Shown here piece after piece: positions 35,049-49,009 of a DNA stretch of 64,000 nt. Source of the DNA: Calliopsis andreniformis. Lineage: Eukaryota > Arthropoda > Insecta > Hymenoptera > Andrenidae. The position numbers and the translations under genes were made by a program. How positions within the stretch are numbered: position 1 is the stretch's first letter; every line of letters begins with the position of its first letter. The stretch is taken from positions 248,001 through 312,000 of the forward strand of contig NW_027480564.1 in assembly GCF_051401765.1 (NCBI RefSeq), read 5' to 3'. Below the pieces are notes generated by a model. That model was not told where the DNA came from. It did not search any database and was given only the letters and a program-made list of their open reading frames with translations.

Positions 35049-38000
35049 TGAGGATTGAGGATTGAGGATTGAGGATTGAGGATTGAGGATTGAAGATTGA
35101 GGATCGAGGATTGAGGACTGAGGATTGAGGCTTGAAGGTTGAGTATTGAAGATTCAGGATTGAGGTTTGAGGACTGAGCATTGAGGATTGAAGATTGAGT
35201 ATTAGGGATTGAAGATTGAGGATTGAGGATTGAGGATTGAGGATTCAGGATGATGTCTGAGGGTTGAGGAGAGAGGTTTGAGGACTGAGGACTGAGGATT
35301 GAAGACTGAGGGTTGAGGATGAGGGCAGAGGGTCAGGGATTGAGGTTTGACGACTGAGGATTGAGGATTGAGGATTGAGAATTGAGGATTGATGATTGAG
35401 GATTGAAGATTGAGGATTGGGTATTGAGGATTGAAGAGTGAGGATTGAGGATTGAGGATTGAGGATTGAGGGTTGAGGATCTAGGATTGGAGATTGATTA
35501 TTGAGGATTGAAGATTGGGGATTGAGGATTGAGGATTGAGGATATAGGATTGGAGATTGATTATTGAGGATTGAAGATTGGGGATTGAGGATTGAGGATT
35601 GAGGATCTAGGATTGGAGATTGAAGATTGGGGATTGAGGATTGAGGGTTGAGGATTGCGGACGAGGACTGACGGTTGAGGATTGAGGTTTGAGGATTGAG
35701 GATTGAGGATTGAGGACTGAGGCTTGAGGGTTGAGGATTGAGCATTGAGGATTGAAGATTGAGGACTGGCGATTGATGATTGAAGATTGAGGATTAAGGA
35801 TTGAGGATTGGGGATTGAGGATGTAGGATTGGAGATTGAGTATTGAGGATTGAAGATTGAGGATTGAGGATGGAGGATGAGGGCTGAGGGTTGAGGATTG
35901 AGGTTTGAGTATTGAGTCCTGAGAATTCAGGATATTCTATTGAGTATTGAGAATTGAGGATTGATGGTTGAGTATTGAGGACTGAGGATTGAGGCTTGAA
36001 GGTTGAGTATTGAAGATTCAGGATTGAGGTTTGGGGACTGAGGATTGAGGATTGAAGATTGAGTATTACGGATTGAAGATTGAGGATTGAGGATTGAGGA
36101 TTGAGGATTGAGGATTGAGGATGATGTCTGAGGGTTGAGGATTGAGGTTTGAGGACTGAGGACTGAGGATTAAAGACTGAGGGTTGAGGATGAGGGCAGA
36201 GGGTCAGGGATTGAGGTTTGACGACTGAGGATTGAGGTATGAGGATTGAGAATTGCGGATTGATGATTGAGGATTGAAGATTGAGGATTGGGTATTGAGG
36301 ATAGAGGATTGAGGATGGAGGATGAGGGCTGAGGGTTGAGGATTGAGGTTTGAGTATTGAGTCCTGAGAATTCAGGATATTCTATTGAGTACTGAGAATT
36401 GAGGATCGATGGTTGAGTACTGAGGACTGAAGATTGAGGATTGAAGGCTGAGTATTGAGGATTCAGTATTGAGGTTTGAGGTCTGAGGATTGAGCATTGA
36501 AGATTGAGTGTTGAGTATTGAAGGTTGAGGATTGAGGATTGAGGATTAAGGATTGAGGATGATGTCTGAGGGTTGAGGATTGAGGTTTGAGGACTGAGGA
36601 CTTAGGATTGAGGACTGAGGATTGAGGATGAGGGCTGAGGGTCGGGGATTGAGGTTTGACGACTGAGGACTGAGGATTGAGGATTGAGAATTCAGGATTG
36701 TTGATGGAGGATTGAAGATTGAGGATTGGGTATTGAGGGTTGAAGAGTGAGGATTGAGGATTGAGGATTGAGCATTGAGGGTTAAGGATCTAGGATTGGA
36801 GATTGATTATTGAGGATTGAAGATTGGGGATTGAGGATTGAGGATTGAGGATCTAGGATTGGAGATTGATTATTGAGGATTGAAGATTGGGGACTGAGGA
36901 TTGAGGATTGAGGATCTAGGATTGGAGATTGAAGATTGGGTATTGAGGATTGAGGGTTGAGGATTGAGGACGAGGACTGACGGTTGAGGATTGAGGTTCG
37001 AGGATGAGGACTGAGGGTTGAGGATTGAGGTTTGAGAAATGAGGATTGAGGATTGAGGATTGAGGATTGAGGATTGAGGATTGAGGATTGTGTATTAAAG
37101 ATTGAGTATTGACCACTGAGGATTGAGGATTGAGGATTGAGGGTTGATGATTGAATATTGAGGATTGAAGATTGAGGATTGAGGATTGAGGATTGAGGAT
37201 TGAGGATTGAGGATTGAGGATTGAGTGTTGGGGATTGAATATTGAGTACTGAGGATTGAAGATTGAGGATTGAGGATTGATGATGGAGGATGAGGGCTGA
37301 GGGTTGAGGATTGAGGTTTGAGTATTGAACCCTGAGAATTCAGGATATTCTATTGGGTATTGAGAATTGAGGATTGATGGTTGAATACTGAGGACTGAGG
37401 ATTGAGGATTGAAGGTTGAGTATTGAGGATTCAGAATTGAGGTTTGAGGGCTGAGGATTGAGGATTGAAGATTGAGTATTGAGGATTGAAGGTTGAGGAT
37501 TGAGGATTGAGGATTAAGGATTGAGGATGATGTCTGAGGGTTGAGGATTGAGGTTTGAGGACTGAGGACTGAGGATTGAGGGCTGAGGATTGAGGATGAG
37601 GGCTGAGGTTCGGGGATTGAGGTTTGACGACTGAGGACTGAGGATTGAGGATTGAGAATTCAGGATTGTTGATAGAGGATTGAAGGTTGAGGATTGGGTA
37701 TTGAGGATTGAAGAATGAGGATTGAGGATTGAGGATTGAGGACTGAGGATTGAGGACTGAGGATTGAGGATTGAGGATTGAGCATTGAGGATTGAAAATT
37801 GAAGACTGGGGATTGAGGATTGAAGATTGAGAATTAAGGATTGAAGGTTGCGGATTGAGGATCTAGGATTGGAGATTGATTATTGAGGATTGAGGATTGA
37901 GGATTGAGGATTGAGGATTGAGGATTGAGGATTGAGAATTGAGGATGAGGACTGAGGGTTGAGGATTGAGGTTTGAGGAATGAGGATTGAGGGTTGAGGA

Positions 38001-38228
38001 TTGAGGATTGAGGATTGAGGATTGAGGATTGAGGATTGAGGATTGAGGATTGGGGATTGAATATTGAGTACTGAGGATTGAAGATTGAGGATTGAGGATT
38101 GAGGATTGATGATGGAGGATGAGGGCTGAGGGTTGAGGATTGAGGTTTGAGTATTGAATCCTGAGAATTCAGTATATTCTATTGAGTATTGAGAATTGAG
38201 GATTGATGGTTGAGTACTGAGTACTGAG
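34386..38228. repeat. 3.8-kb block matching 4083-7915 across 30.3 kb
   Basis: Bases from about 34386 to about 38220 follow 4083-7915. The offset is 30,303 at 5461/35764 and 6241/36544, falls to 30,296 and 30,289 after losses of single heptamers (one near 36770), and returns to 30,303 at the EcoRI landmarks 7862/38165. Differences are more frequent than in the 5,480-bp pair, for example AGCGTCAGG near 34521 against AGGGTCAGG. The right part (about 36130-38220) also matches 41800-43880 at offset about 5,666. A 105-base deletion (15 heptamers) marks the right end near 38229. Confidence 0.85.
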
Positions 38229-40261
38229 GTTTGAGGATTAAGGATTGAGGATGATGTCTGAGGGTTGAGGATTGAGGTTTGAGGACTGAGGACTGAGGAT
38301 TGAGGGCTGAGGATTGAGGATGAGGGCTGAGGGTCGGGGATTGAGGTTTGACGACTGAGGACTGAGGATTGAGGATTGAGAATTCAGGATTGTTGATAGA
38401 GGATTGAAGATTGAGGATTGGGTATTGAGGATTGAAGAATGAGGATTGAGCATTGAGGATTGAGGATTGAGGATTGAGGGTTGAGGATCTAGGATTGGAG
38501 ATTGATTATTGAGGATTGAAGATTGGGGATTGAGGATTGAGGATTGAGGATCTAGGATTGGAGATTGATTATTGAGGATTGAAGACTGAGGATTGATGAT
38601 TGTGGATTTAGAATTGAGAATTGAGGATGAGGTCTGAGGGTTGAGGATTGGGGATCGAGAATTGACGATTGAGGATTGAGTATTGAGGATTGGGAATTGA
38701 GGATTGAGGTTTGAAATTGAGTATTGAGGATTGAAGATTGAGGATTGAGATTTGATTATTGAATATTGTGGATTGAGTATTGAACCATGAGCATTCAGGA
38801 TATTCTATTGAGTATTGAGAATTGGGAATTGATCGTTGAGTATTGAGGATTCATGTCTGAGGGTTGTGTGTTGAATACTGAGGGTTGAGGGTTGAGGATT
38901 GAGGATTGAGGATGGAGGATGAGGGCTGAGGGTTGAGGATTGAGGTTTGAGTATTGAATCCTGAGAATTCAGGATATTCTATTGAGTATTGAGAATTGAG
39001 GATTGATGGTTGAGTACTGAGGACTGAGCATTGGGGATTGAAGGTTGAGTATTGAGGATTCAGAATTGAGGTTTGAGGACTGAGGATTGAGGATTGAAGA
39101 TTGAGTATTGAGGATTGAAGATTGAGGATTGAGCATTGAGGATTGTGGATTGAGGATGATGTCTGAGGTTTGAGGATTGAGGATTGAGGATCTAGGATTG
39201 GAGATCGAAGATTGGGGATTGAGGATTGAGGGTTGAGGATTGAGGACGAGGACTGACGGTTGATGATTGAGGTTTGAGGATTGAGGATTGAGGATTGAGG
39301 ACTGAGGCTTGAGGATTGAGGATTGAGCATTGAGGATTGAAGATTGAGGACTGGCGATTGAGGATTGAAGATTGAGGATTAAGGATTGAGGATTGGGAAT
39401 TGAGGATGTAGGATTGGAGATTGATTATTGAGGATTGATGATTGAGGATTGAGGATTGAGGGTTGGGTATTGAGGATTGAAGAATGAGGATTGAGCATTG
39501 AGGATTGAGTATTGAGGGTTGAGGATCTAGGATTGAAGATTGAGGACTGAGGATTGAGGATTGAGGATTGAAGATTGAGGATGGAGGATGAGGGCTGAGG
39601 GTTGAGGATTGAGGTTTGAGTATTGGGTCCTGAGAATTCAGGATTATTCTATTGAGTATTGAGAATTGAGGATTGATGGTTGAGTACTGAGGACTGAGGA
39701 TTGAGGCTTGAAGGTTGAGTATTGAAGATTCAGGATTGAGATTTGGGGACTGAGGATTGAGGATTGAAGATTGAGTATTAGGGATTGAAGATTGAGGATT
39801 GAGGATTGAGGATTGAGGATTGAGGATTGAAGATTGAGGATTGAGGATTGAGGATTGTGTATTAAAGATTGAGTATTGATCACTGAGGATTGAGGATTGA
39901 GGATTGAGTGTTGAGTATTGAGGGTTGATGATTGAATATTGAGGATTGAAGATTCAGGATTGATGATTAAGGATTGAGGATGGAGGACGATGGCTGAGTG
40001 TTGATGATTGAGGTTTGAGGACTGAGGGCAGAGGATTGAGGATTGAGAATTGAGGATTGAGGATTGAGGATTGAGGATTGAAAATTGAGTATTGAGGATC
40101 GAAGATTGAGGATTGTGGATTGACGATTGAGGATTGAGGATTGAAGATTGAGTATTGAGGATTGAAGATTGAGGATTGAGGATTGAAGATTGAGTATTGA
40201 GGATTGAAGATTGAGGATTGAGGATTGAAGATCGAGTATTGAGGATTGAAGACTGAGGATT
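38229..40261. repeat. Satellite mosaic block with CCATGAG-type landmark
   Basis: From 38235 to about 38575 this block follows about 43999-44340 (offset 5,764). From about 39181 it follows 44361 onward (offset 5,180 then 5,173). Between these, about 38580-39180 is extra material resembling 46700-47250. It includes GAACCATGAGCATTCAGG near 38792, where the EcoRI site is lost. The landmark near 39634 has one inserted T (CAGGATTATTCT at 39638), shared with 44811, which proves common descent. Confidence 0.78.
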
Positions 40262-41795
40262 GAGCATTGAGGATTGAGGATTGAGGATGATGTCTGAGGT
40301 TTGAGGATTGAGGTTTGAGGACTGAGGACTGAGGATTGAGGACTGAGGATTGAGGATGTGGGCTGAGGGTCGGGGATTGAGGTTTGACGGCTGAGGACTG
40401 AGGATTGAGGATTGAGAATTAAGGATTGTTGATAGAGGATTGATGATTGAGGATTGGGTAATGAGGATTGAAGAATGAGGATTGAGGATTGAGGATTGAG
40501 GATTGAGGGTTGAGGATCTAGGATTGGAGATTGATTATTGAGGATTGAAGATTGGGGATTGAGGATTGAGTATCGAGGATCTAGGATTGGTGATTGATTA
40601 TTGAGGATTGAAGATTGGGGATTGAGGATTGAGGATTGAGGATCTAGGATTGGAGATTGAAGATTGGGGATTGAGGATTGAGGGTTGAGGATTGAGGACG
40701 AGGACTGACGGTTGAGGATTGAGGTTTGAGGATTGAGGATTGAGGATTGAGGACTGAGGCTTGAGGATTGAGGATTGAGCAGTGAGGATTGAAGATTGAG
40801 GACTGGCGATTGAGGATTGAAGATTGAGGATTAAGGATTGAGGATTGGGAATTGAGGATGTAGGATTGGAGATTGATTATTGAGGATTGAAGATTGAGGA
40901 TTGAGGATTGAGGATTGGGTATTGAGGATTGAAGAATGAGGATTGAGGATTGAGGATTGAGGATGGAGGATGAGGGCTGAGGGTTGAGGATTGAGGTTTG
41001 AGTATTGGGTCCTGAGAATTCAGGATATTCTATTGAGTATTGAGAATTGAGGATTGGTGGTTGAGTATTGAGGACTGAGGATTGAGGCTTGAAGGTTGAG
41101 TATTGAAGATTCAGGATTGAGGTTTGGGGACTGAGGATTGAGGATTGAAGATTGAGGATTGAGGATTGAGGATTGAGGATTGAGGATTGAAGACTGAGGA
41201 TTGAGGATTGAGGATTGTGTATTAAAGATTGAGTATTGATCACTGAGGATTGAGGATTGAGGATTGAGTGTTGAGGATTGAGGGTTGATGATTGAATATT
41301 GAGGATTGAAGATTCAGGATTGATGATTAAGGATTGAGGATGGAGGACGAAGGCTGAGTGTTGAGGATTGAGGTTTGAGGACTGAGGGCAGAGGATTGAG
41401 GATTGAGAATTGAGGATTGAGGATTGAGGATTGAGGATTGAAAATTGAGTATTGAGGATCGAAGATTGAGGATTGAGGATTGACGATTGAGGATTGAGGA
41501 TTGAAGATTGAGGATTGAGGATTGAGGATTGAGGATTGAGCATTGAGGATTGAAGATTGAATATTGATGATTGAAGATTGAGGATCGAGGATTGAGGACT
41601 GAGGATTGAAGATTGGATATTGAGGATTGAAGATTGAGGATCGAGGATTGAGGACTGAGGATTGAGGCTTGAAGGTTGAGTATTGAAGATTCAGGATTGA
41701 GGTTTGACGACTGAGGATTGAGGATTGAAGATTGAGTATTAGGGATTGAAGATTGAGGATTGAGGATTGAGGATTGAGGATTGAGGATGATGTCA
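40262..41795. repeat. Satellite block, relative of 47.2-48.6 kb
   Basis: GATGTGGGCT at 40356 and 47309 (offset 6,953) and the EcoRI landmarks 41016 and 48040 (offset 7,024) tie this block to 47210-48640, with indels between. It contains a 63-bp GATCTAGG triple near 40513 and GAGGACTGGCGATTG near 40800. The open frame 40644-41543 (299 codons, minus) is a repeat translation. Nothing else is seen. Confidence 0.76.
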
Positions 41796-44700
41796 GAGGT
41801 TTGAGGATTGAGGTTTGAGGACTGAGGACTGAGGATTGAAGACTGAGGGTTGAGGATGAGGGCAGAGGGTCAGGGATTGAGGTTTGACGACTGAGGATTG
41901 AGGTATGAGGATTGAGAATTGCGGATTGATGGTTGAGGATTGAAGATTGAGGATTGGGTATTGAGGATAGAGGATTGAGGATGGAGGATGAGGGCTGAGG
42001 GTTGAGGATTGAGGTTTGAGTATTGAGTCCTGAGAATTCAGGATATTCTATTGAGTACTGAGAATTGAGGATCGATGGTTGAGTACTGAGGACTGAAGAT
42101 TGAGGATTGAAGGTTGAGTATTGAGGATTCAGTATTGAGGTTTGAGGGCTGAGGATTGAGGATTGAAGATTGAGTATTGAGGATTGAAGGTTGAGGATTG
42201 AGGATTGAGGATTAAGGATTGAGGATGATGTCTGAGGGTTGAGGATTGAGGTTTGAGGACTGAGGACTTATTATTGAGGACTGAGGATTGAGGATGAGGG
42301 CTGAGGGTCGGGGATTGAGGTTTGACGACTGAGGACTGAGGATTGAGGATTGAGAATTCAGGATTGTTGATGGAGGATTGAAGATTGAGGATTGGGTATT
42401 GAGGGTTGAAGAGTGAGGATTGAGGATTGAGGATTGAGGATTGAGGGTTAAGGATCTAGGATTGGAGATTGATTATTGAGGATTGAAGATTGGGGATTGA
42501 GGATTGAGGATTGAGGATCTAGGATTGGAGATTGATTATTGAGGATTGAAGATAGGGGATTGAGGATTGAGGATTGAGGATCTAGGATTGGAGATTGAAG
42601 ATTGGGGATTGAGGATTGAGGGTTGAGGATTGAGGACGAGGACTGACGGTTGAGGATTGAGGTTTGAGGATGAGGACTGAGGGTTGAGGATTGAGGTTTG
42701 AGAAATGAGGATTGAGGATTGAGGATTGAGGATTGAGGATTGAGGATTGAGGATTGTGTATTAAAGATTGAGTATTGATCACTGAGGATTGAGGATTGAG
42801 TATTGAGGGTTGATGATTGAATATTGAGGATTGAAGATTGAGGATTGAGGATTGAGGATTGAGGATTGAGGATTGAGGATTGAGGATTGAGTGTTGGGGA
42901 TTGAATATTGAGTACTGAGGATTGAAGATTGAGGATTGAGGATTGATGATGGAGGATGAGGGCTGAGGGTTGAGGATTGAGGTTTGAGTATTGAACCCTG
43001 AGAATTCAGGATATTCTATTGAGTATTGAGAATTGAGGATTGATGGTTGAGTACTGAGGACTGAGGATTGAGGATTGAAGGTTGAGTATTGAGGATTCAG
43101 AATTGAGGTTTGAGGGCTGAGGATTGAGGATTGAAGATTGAGTATTGAGGATTGAAGGTTGAGGATTGAGGATTGAGGATTAAGGATTGAGGATGATGTC
43201 TGAGGGTTGAAGATTGAGGTTTGAGGACTGAGGACTGAGGATTGAGGACTGAGGATTGAGGATGAGGGCTGAGGTTCGGGGATTGAGGTTTGACGACTGA
43301 GGACTGAGGATTGAGGATTGAGAATTCAGGATTGTTGATAGAGGATTGAAGGTTGAGGATTGGGTATTGAGGATTGAAGAATTAGCATTGAGGATTGAGG
43401 ATTGAGGACTGAGGATTGAGGACTGAGGATTGAGGATTGAGGATTGAGCATTGAGGATTGAAAATTGAAGACTGGGGATTGAGGATTGAAGATTGAGAAT
43501 TAAGGATTGAAGATTGTGGATTGAGGATCTAGGATTGGAGATTGATTATTGAGGATTGAAGATTGAGGATTGAGGATTGAGGATTGAGGATTGAGAATTG
43601 AGGATGAGGACTGAGGGTTGAGGATTGAGGTTTGAGGAATGAGGATTGAGGGTTGAGGATTGAGGATTGAGGATTGAGGATTGAGGATTGAGGATTGAGG
43701 ATTGAGGATTGGGGATTGAATATTGAGTACTGAGGATTGAAGATTGAGGATTGAGGATTGAGGATTGATGATGGAGGATGAGGGCTGAGGGTTGAGGATT
43801 GAGGTTTGAGTATTGAATCCTGAGAATTCAGTATATTCTATTGAGTATTGAGAATTGAGGATTGATGGTTGAGTACTGAGGACTGAGGTTTGAGGATTGA
43901 AGGTTGAGTATTGAGGATTCAGAATTGAGGTTTGAGGGCTGAGGATTGAGGATTGAAGATTGAGTATTGAGGATTGAAGGTTGAGGATTGAGGATTGAGG
44001 ATTAAGGATTGAGGATGATGTCTGAGGGTTGAGGATTGAGGTTTGAGGACTGAGGACTGATGATTGAGGGCTGAGGATTGAGGATGAGGGCTGAGGGTCG
44101 GGGATTGTGGTTTGACGGCTGAGGACTGAGGATTGAGGATAGAGAATTAAGGATTGTTGATAGAGGATTGATGATTGAGGATTGGGTATTGAGGATTGAA
44201 GAATGAGGATTGAGGATTGAGGATTGAGGATTGAGGGTTGAGGATCTAGGATTGGAGATTGATTATTGAGGATTGAAGATTGGGGATTGAGGATTGAGGA
44301 TTGAGGATCTAGGTTTGGAGATTGATTATTGAGGATTGAAGATTGGGGATTGAGGATTGAGGATTGAGGATCTAGGATTGGAGATCGAAGATTGGGGATT
44401 GAGGATTGTGGGTTGAGGATTGACGACGAGGACTGACGGTTGATGATTGAGGATTGAGGATTGAGGATTGAGGACTGAGGCTTGAGGATTGAGGATTGAG
44501 CATTGAGGATTGAAGATTGAGGACTGGCGATTGAGGATTGAAGATTGAGGATTAAGGATTGAGGATTGGGAATTGAGGATGTAGGATTGGAGATTGATTA
44601 TTGAGGATTGAAGATAGAGGATTGAGGATTGAGGGTTGGGTATTGAGGATTGAAGAATGAGGAATGAGGATTGAGGATTGAGAATTGAGGGTTGAGGATC

Positions 44701-45410
44701 TAGGATTGAAGATTGAGGACTGAGGATTGAGGATTGAGGATTGAGGATTGAGGATGGAGGATGAGGGCTGAGGGTTGAGGATTGAGGTTTGAGTATTGGG
44801 TCCTGAGAATTCAGGATTATTCTATTGAGTATTGAGAATTGAGGATTGATGGTTGAGTATTGAGGACTGAGGATTGAGGCTTGAAGGTTGAGTATTGAAG
44901 ATTCAGGATTGAGGTTTGGGGACTGAGGATTGAGGATTGAAGATTGAGTATTAGGGATTGAAGATTGAGGATTGAGGATTGAGGATTGAGGATTGAGGAT
45001 TGAAGATTGAGGATTGAGGATTGAGGATTGTGTATTAAAGATTGAGTATTGATCACTGAGGATTGAGGATTGAGGATTGAGTGTTGAGTATTGAGGGTTG
45101 ATGATTGAATATTGAGGATTGAAGATTCAGTATTGATGATTAAGGATTGAGGATGGAGGACGATGGCTGAGTGTTGAGGATTGAGGTTTGAGGACTGAGG
45201 GCAGAGGATTGAGGATTGAGAATTGAGGATTGAGGATTGAGGATTGAGGATTGAAAATTGAGTATTGAGGATCGAAGATTGAGGATTGCGGATTGACGAT
45301 TGAGGATTGAGGATTGAAGATTGAGTATTGAGGATTGAAGATTGAGGATTGAGGATTGAAGATTGAGTATTGAGGATTGAAGATTGAGGATTGAGGATTG
45401 AGGATAGAGT
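41796..45410. repeat. Satellite block, partner of 36.1-38.2 kb and 38.2-40.2 kb
   Basis: About 41800-43880 matches 36130-38220 (GGGTTGAGGA at 36181 and 41847, EcoRI at 36368 and 42034, both offset 5,666). The following part matches 38235-40240. This copy keeps the 105 bases (15 heptamers, about 43890-43998) that are missing at 38229, so it is probably the less altered version. The one-base-insertion landmark is at 44811-44823. Confidence 0.8.
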
Positions 45411-45777
45411 ATTAGGGATTGAAGATTGAGGATTGAGGATTGAGGATTGAGGATTGAGGATGATGTCTGAGGGTTGAGTAGAGAGGTTTGAGGACTGAGG
45501 ACTGAGGATTGAAGACTGAGGGTTGAGGATGAGGGCAGAGGGTCAGGGATTGAGGTTTGACGACTGAGGATTGAGGATTGAGGATTGAGAATTGAGGATT
45601 GATGATTGAGGATTGAAGATTGAGGATTGGGTATTGAGGATTGAAGAATGAGGATTGAGGATTGAGGATTGAGGATTGAGGGTTGAGGATCTGGGATTGG
45701 AGATTGATTATTGAGGATTGAAGATTGGGGATTGAGGATTGAGGATTGAGGATCTAGGATTGGAGATTGATTAATGA
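45411..45777. repeat. Short satellite stretch before the 3,232-bp tandem pair
   Basis: This stretch is heptamer satellite in the order GAGTATTAGGG, GATGATGTCTGAGG, GTAGAGAGG, GAGGGCAGAGGGTCAGGG, GATCTGGGATTGG. The order is the same as at about 4100-4460 and 34400-34750. No other feature is seen. Confidence 0.75.
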
Positions 45778-48700
45778 GGATTGAAGATTGAGGATTGATG
45801 ATTGAGGATTTAGAGTTGAGAATTGAGGATGAGGTCTGAGGGTTGAGGATTGAGGTTTGAGAAATGAGGATTGAGGATTGAGGATTGAGGATTGAAGATT
45901 GAGAATTGAGAATTGAGGATGAGGACTGAGGGTTGAGGATTGAGGTTTGAGAAATGAGGATTGAGGATTGAGGATTGAGGATTGAGGATTGTGTATTAAA
46001 GATTGAGTATTGATCACTGAGGATTGAGGATTGAGGATTGAGGGTTGATGATTGAATATTGAGGATCGAAGATTGAGGATTGAGGATTGAGTATTGAGGA
46101 TTGAGAATTGAGGATGAGGACTGAGGGTTGAGGATTGAGGTTTGAGGAATGAGGATTGAGGGTTGAGGATCGAGGATTGAGGATTGAGGATTGAGGATTG
46201 AGGATTGAGGATTGAGGATTGGGGATTGAATATTGAGTACTGAGGATTGAATATTGAGGATTAAGGATTGAGGATGATGTCTGAGGGCTGAGGATTGAGG
46301 ATTGAGGATTGAGGATTGAGGATTGAAGATTGGATATTGAGGATTGAAGATTGAGGATCGAGGATTGAGGACTGAGTATTGAGGCTTGAAGGTTGAGTAT
46401 TGAAGATTCAGGATTGAGGTTTGAGGACTGAGGATTGAGGATTGAAGATTGAGTATTAGGGATTGAAGATTGAGGATTGAGGATTGAGGATTGAGGATTG
46501 AGGATGATGTCTGAGGTTTGAGGATTGATGTTTGAGGACTGAGGACTGAGGATTGAAGACTGAGGGTTGAGGATGAGGGCAGAAGGTCAGGGATTGAGGT
46601 TTGACGACTGAGGATTGAGGATTGAGGATTGAAGATTGAATATTGAGGATTGAAGATTGAGGATTGAGGATTGAGGGATGAGGATGGAGTATTGAGAATT
46701 GAGGATGAGGACTGAGGGTTGAGGATTGGGGATTGAGGATTGACGATTGAGGATTGAGTATTGAGGATTGAGAATTGAGGATTGAGGTTTGAAATTGAGT
46801 ATTGAGGATTGAGGATTGAGGATTGAGATTTGATTATTGAATATTGTGGATTGAGTATTGAACCATGAGAATTCAGGATATTCTATTGAGTATTGAGAAT
46901 TGGGGATTGATCGTTGAGTATTGAGGATTCATGTCTGAGGGTTGTGTGTTGAATATTGAGGGTTGAGGGTTGAGGATTGAGGATTGAGGATGGAGGATGA
47001 GGGCTGAGTGTTGAGGATTGAGGTTTGAGTATTGAATCCTGAGAATTCAGGATGTTCTATTGAGTATTGAGAATTGAGGATTGATGGTTGAGTACTGAGG
47101 ACTGAGCATTGAGGATTGAAGGTTGAGTATTGAGGATTCAGAATTGAGGTTTGAGGACTGACGATTGAGGATTGAAGATTGAGTATTGAGGATTGAAGAT
47201 TGAGGATTGAGCATTGAGGATTGAGGATTGAGGATGATGTCTGAGGTTTGAGGATTGAGGTTTGAGGACTGAGGACTGAGGACTGAGGATTGAGGACTGA
47301 GGATTGAGGATGTGGGCTGAGGGTCGGGGATTGAGGTTTGACGGCTGAGGACTGAGGATTGAGGATTGAGAATTAAGGATTGTTGATAGAGGATTGATGA
47401 TTGAGGATTGGGTATTGAGGATTGAAGAATGAGGATTGAGGATTGAGGATTGAGGATTGAGGGTTGAGGATCTAGGATTGGAGATTGATTATTGAGGATT
47501 GAAGATTGGGGATTGAGGATTGAGGATTGAGGATCTAGGATTGGTGATTGATTATTGAGGATTGAAGATTGGGGATTGAGGATTGAGGATTGAGGATCTA
47601 GGATTGGAGATTGAAGATTGGGGATTGAGGATTGAGGGTTGAGGATTGAGGACGAGGACTGACGGTTGAGGATTGAGGTTTGAGGATTGAGCATTGAGGA
47701 TTGAGGACTGAGGCTTGAGGATTGAGGATTGAGCATTGAGGATTGAAGATTGAGGACTGGCGATTGAGGATTGAAGATTGAGGATTAAGGATTGAGGATT
47801 GGGAATTGAGGATGTAGGATTGGAGATTGATTATTGAGGATTGAAGATTGAGGATTGAGGATTGAGGATTGGGTATTGAGGATTGAAGAATGAGGATTGA
47901 GGATTGAGGATTGAGAATTGAGGGTTGAGGATCTAGGATTGAAGATTGAGGACTGAGGATTGAGGATTGAGGATTGAGGATTGAGGATGGAGGATGAGGG
48001 CTGAGGGTTGAGGATTGAGGTTTGAGTATTGGGTCCTGAGAATTCAGTATATTCTATTGAGTATTGAGAATTGAGGATTGGTGGTTGAGTATTGAGGACT
48101 GAGGATTGAGGCTTGAAGGTTGAGTATTGAAGATTCAGGATTGGGGTTTGGGGACTGAGGATTGAGGATTGAAGATTGAGTATTAGGGATTGAAGATTGA
48201 GGATTGAGGATTGAGGATTGAGGATTGAGGATTGAAGACTGAGGATTGAGGATTGAGGATTGTGTATTAAAGATTGAGTATTGATCACTGAGGATTGAGG
48301 ATTGAGGATTGAGTGTTGAGGATTGAGGGTTGATGATTGAATATTGAGGATTGAAGATTCAGGATTGATGATTAAGGATTGAGGATGGAGGACGGAAGCT
48401 GAGTGTTGAGGATTGAGGTTTGAGGACTGAGGGCAGAGGATTGAGGATTGAGAATTGAGGATTGAGGTTTGAGGATTGAGGATTGAAAATTGAGTATTGA
48501 GGATCGAAGATTGAGGATTGAGGATTGACGATTGAGGATTGAGGATTGAAGATTGAGTATTGAGGATTGAAGATTGAGGATTGAGGATTGAAGATTGAGT
48601 ATTGAGGATTGAAGATTGAGGATTGAGGATTGAGGATTGAGGATTGAGGATTGAAGATTGAGGATTGAGGATTGAGGATTGAGGATTGAGAATTGAGGAT

Positions 48701-49009
48701 TGAAGATTGAGGATTGAAGATTGAGGATCGAGGATTGAGGACTGAGGATTGAGGCTTGAAGGTTGAGTATTGAAGATTCAGGATTGAGGTTTGAGGACTG
48801 AGCATTGAGGATAGAAGATTGAGTATTAGGGATTGAAGATTGAGGATTGAGGATTGAGGTTTGAGGATTGAGGATGATGTCTGAGGGTTGAGGAGAGAGG
48901 TTTGAGGACTGAGGACTGAGGATTGAAGACTGAGGGTTGAGGATGAGGGCAGAGGGTCAGGGATTGAGGTTTGACGACTGAGGATTGAGGATTGAGGATT
49001 GAGAATTGA
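45778..49009. repeat. 3,232-bp tandem duplication, copy 1
   Basis: TTTAGAGTTG at 45809 and 49041, and the minus-strand open-frame starts at 46017 and 49249, give offset 3,232. The offset becomes 3,212 by the EcoRI pair 48040/51252, after small indels near 47250/50470. Past the nested 1,061-bp duplication it becomes 4,273. After a difference of about 167 bases near 48690 it becomes 4,440, and similarity runs to about 49009/53449. Copy 1 therefore ends exactly where copy 2 begins, as a tandem duplication requires. It contains a CCATGAG landmark near 46863. Confidence 0.83.
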
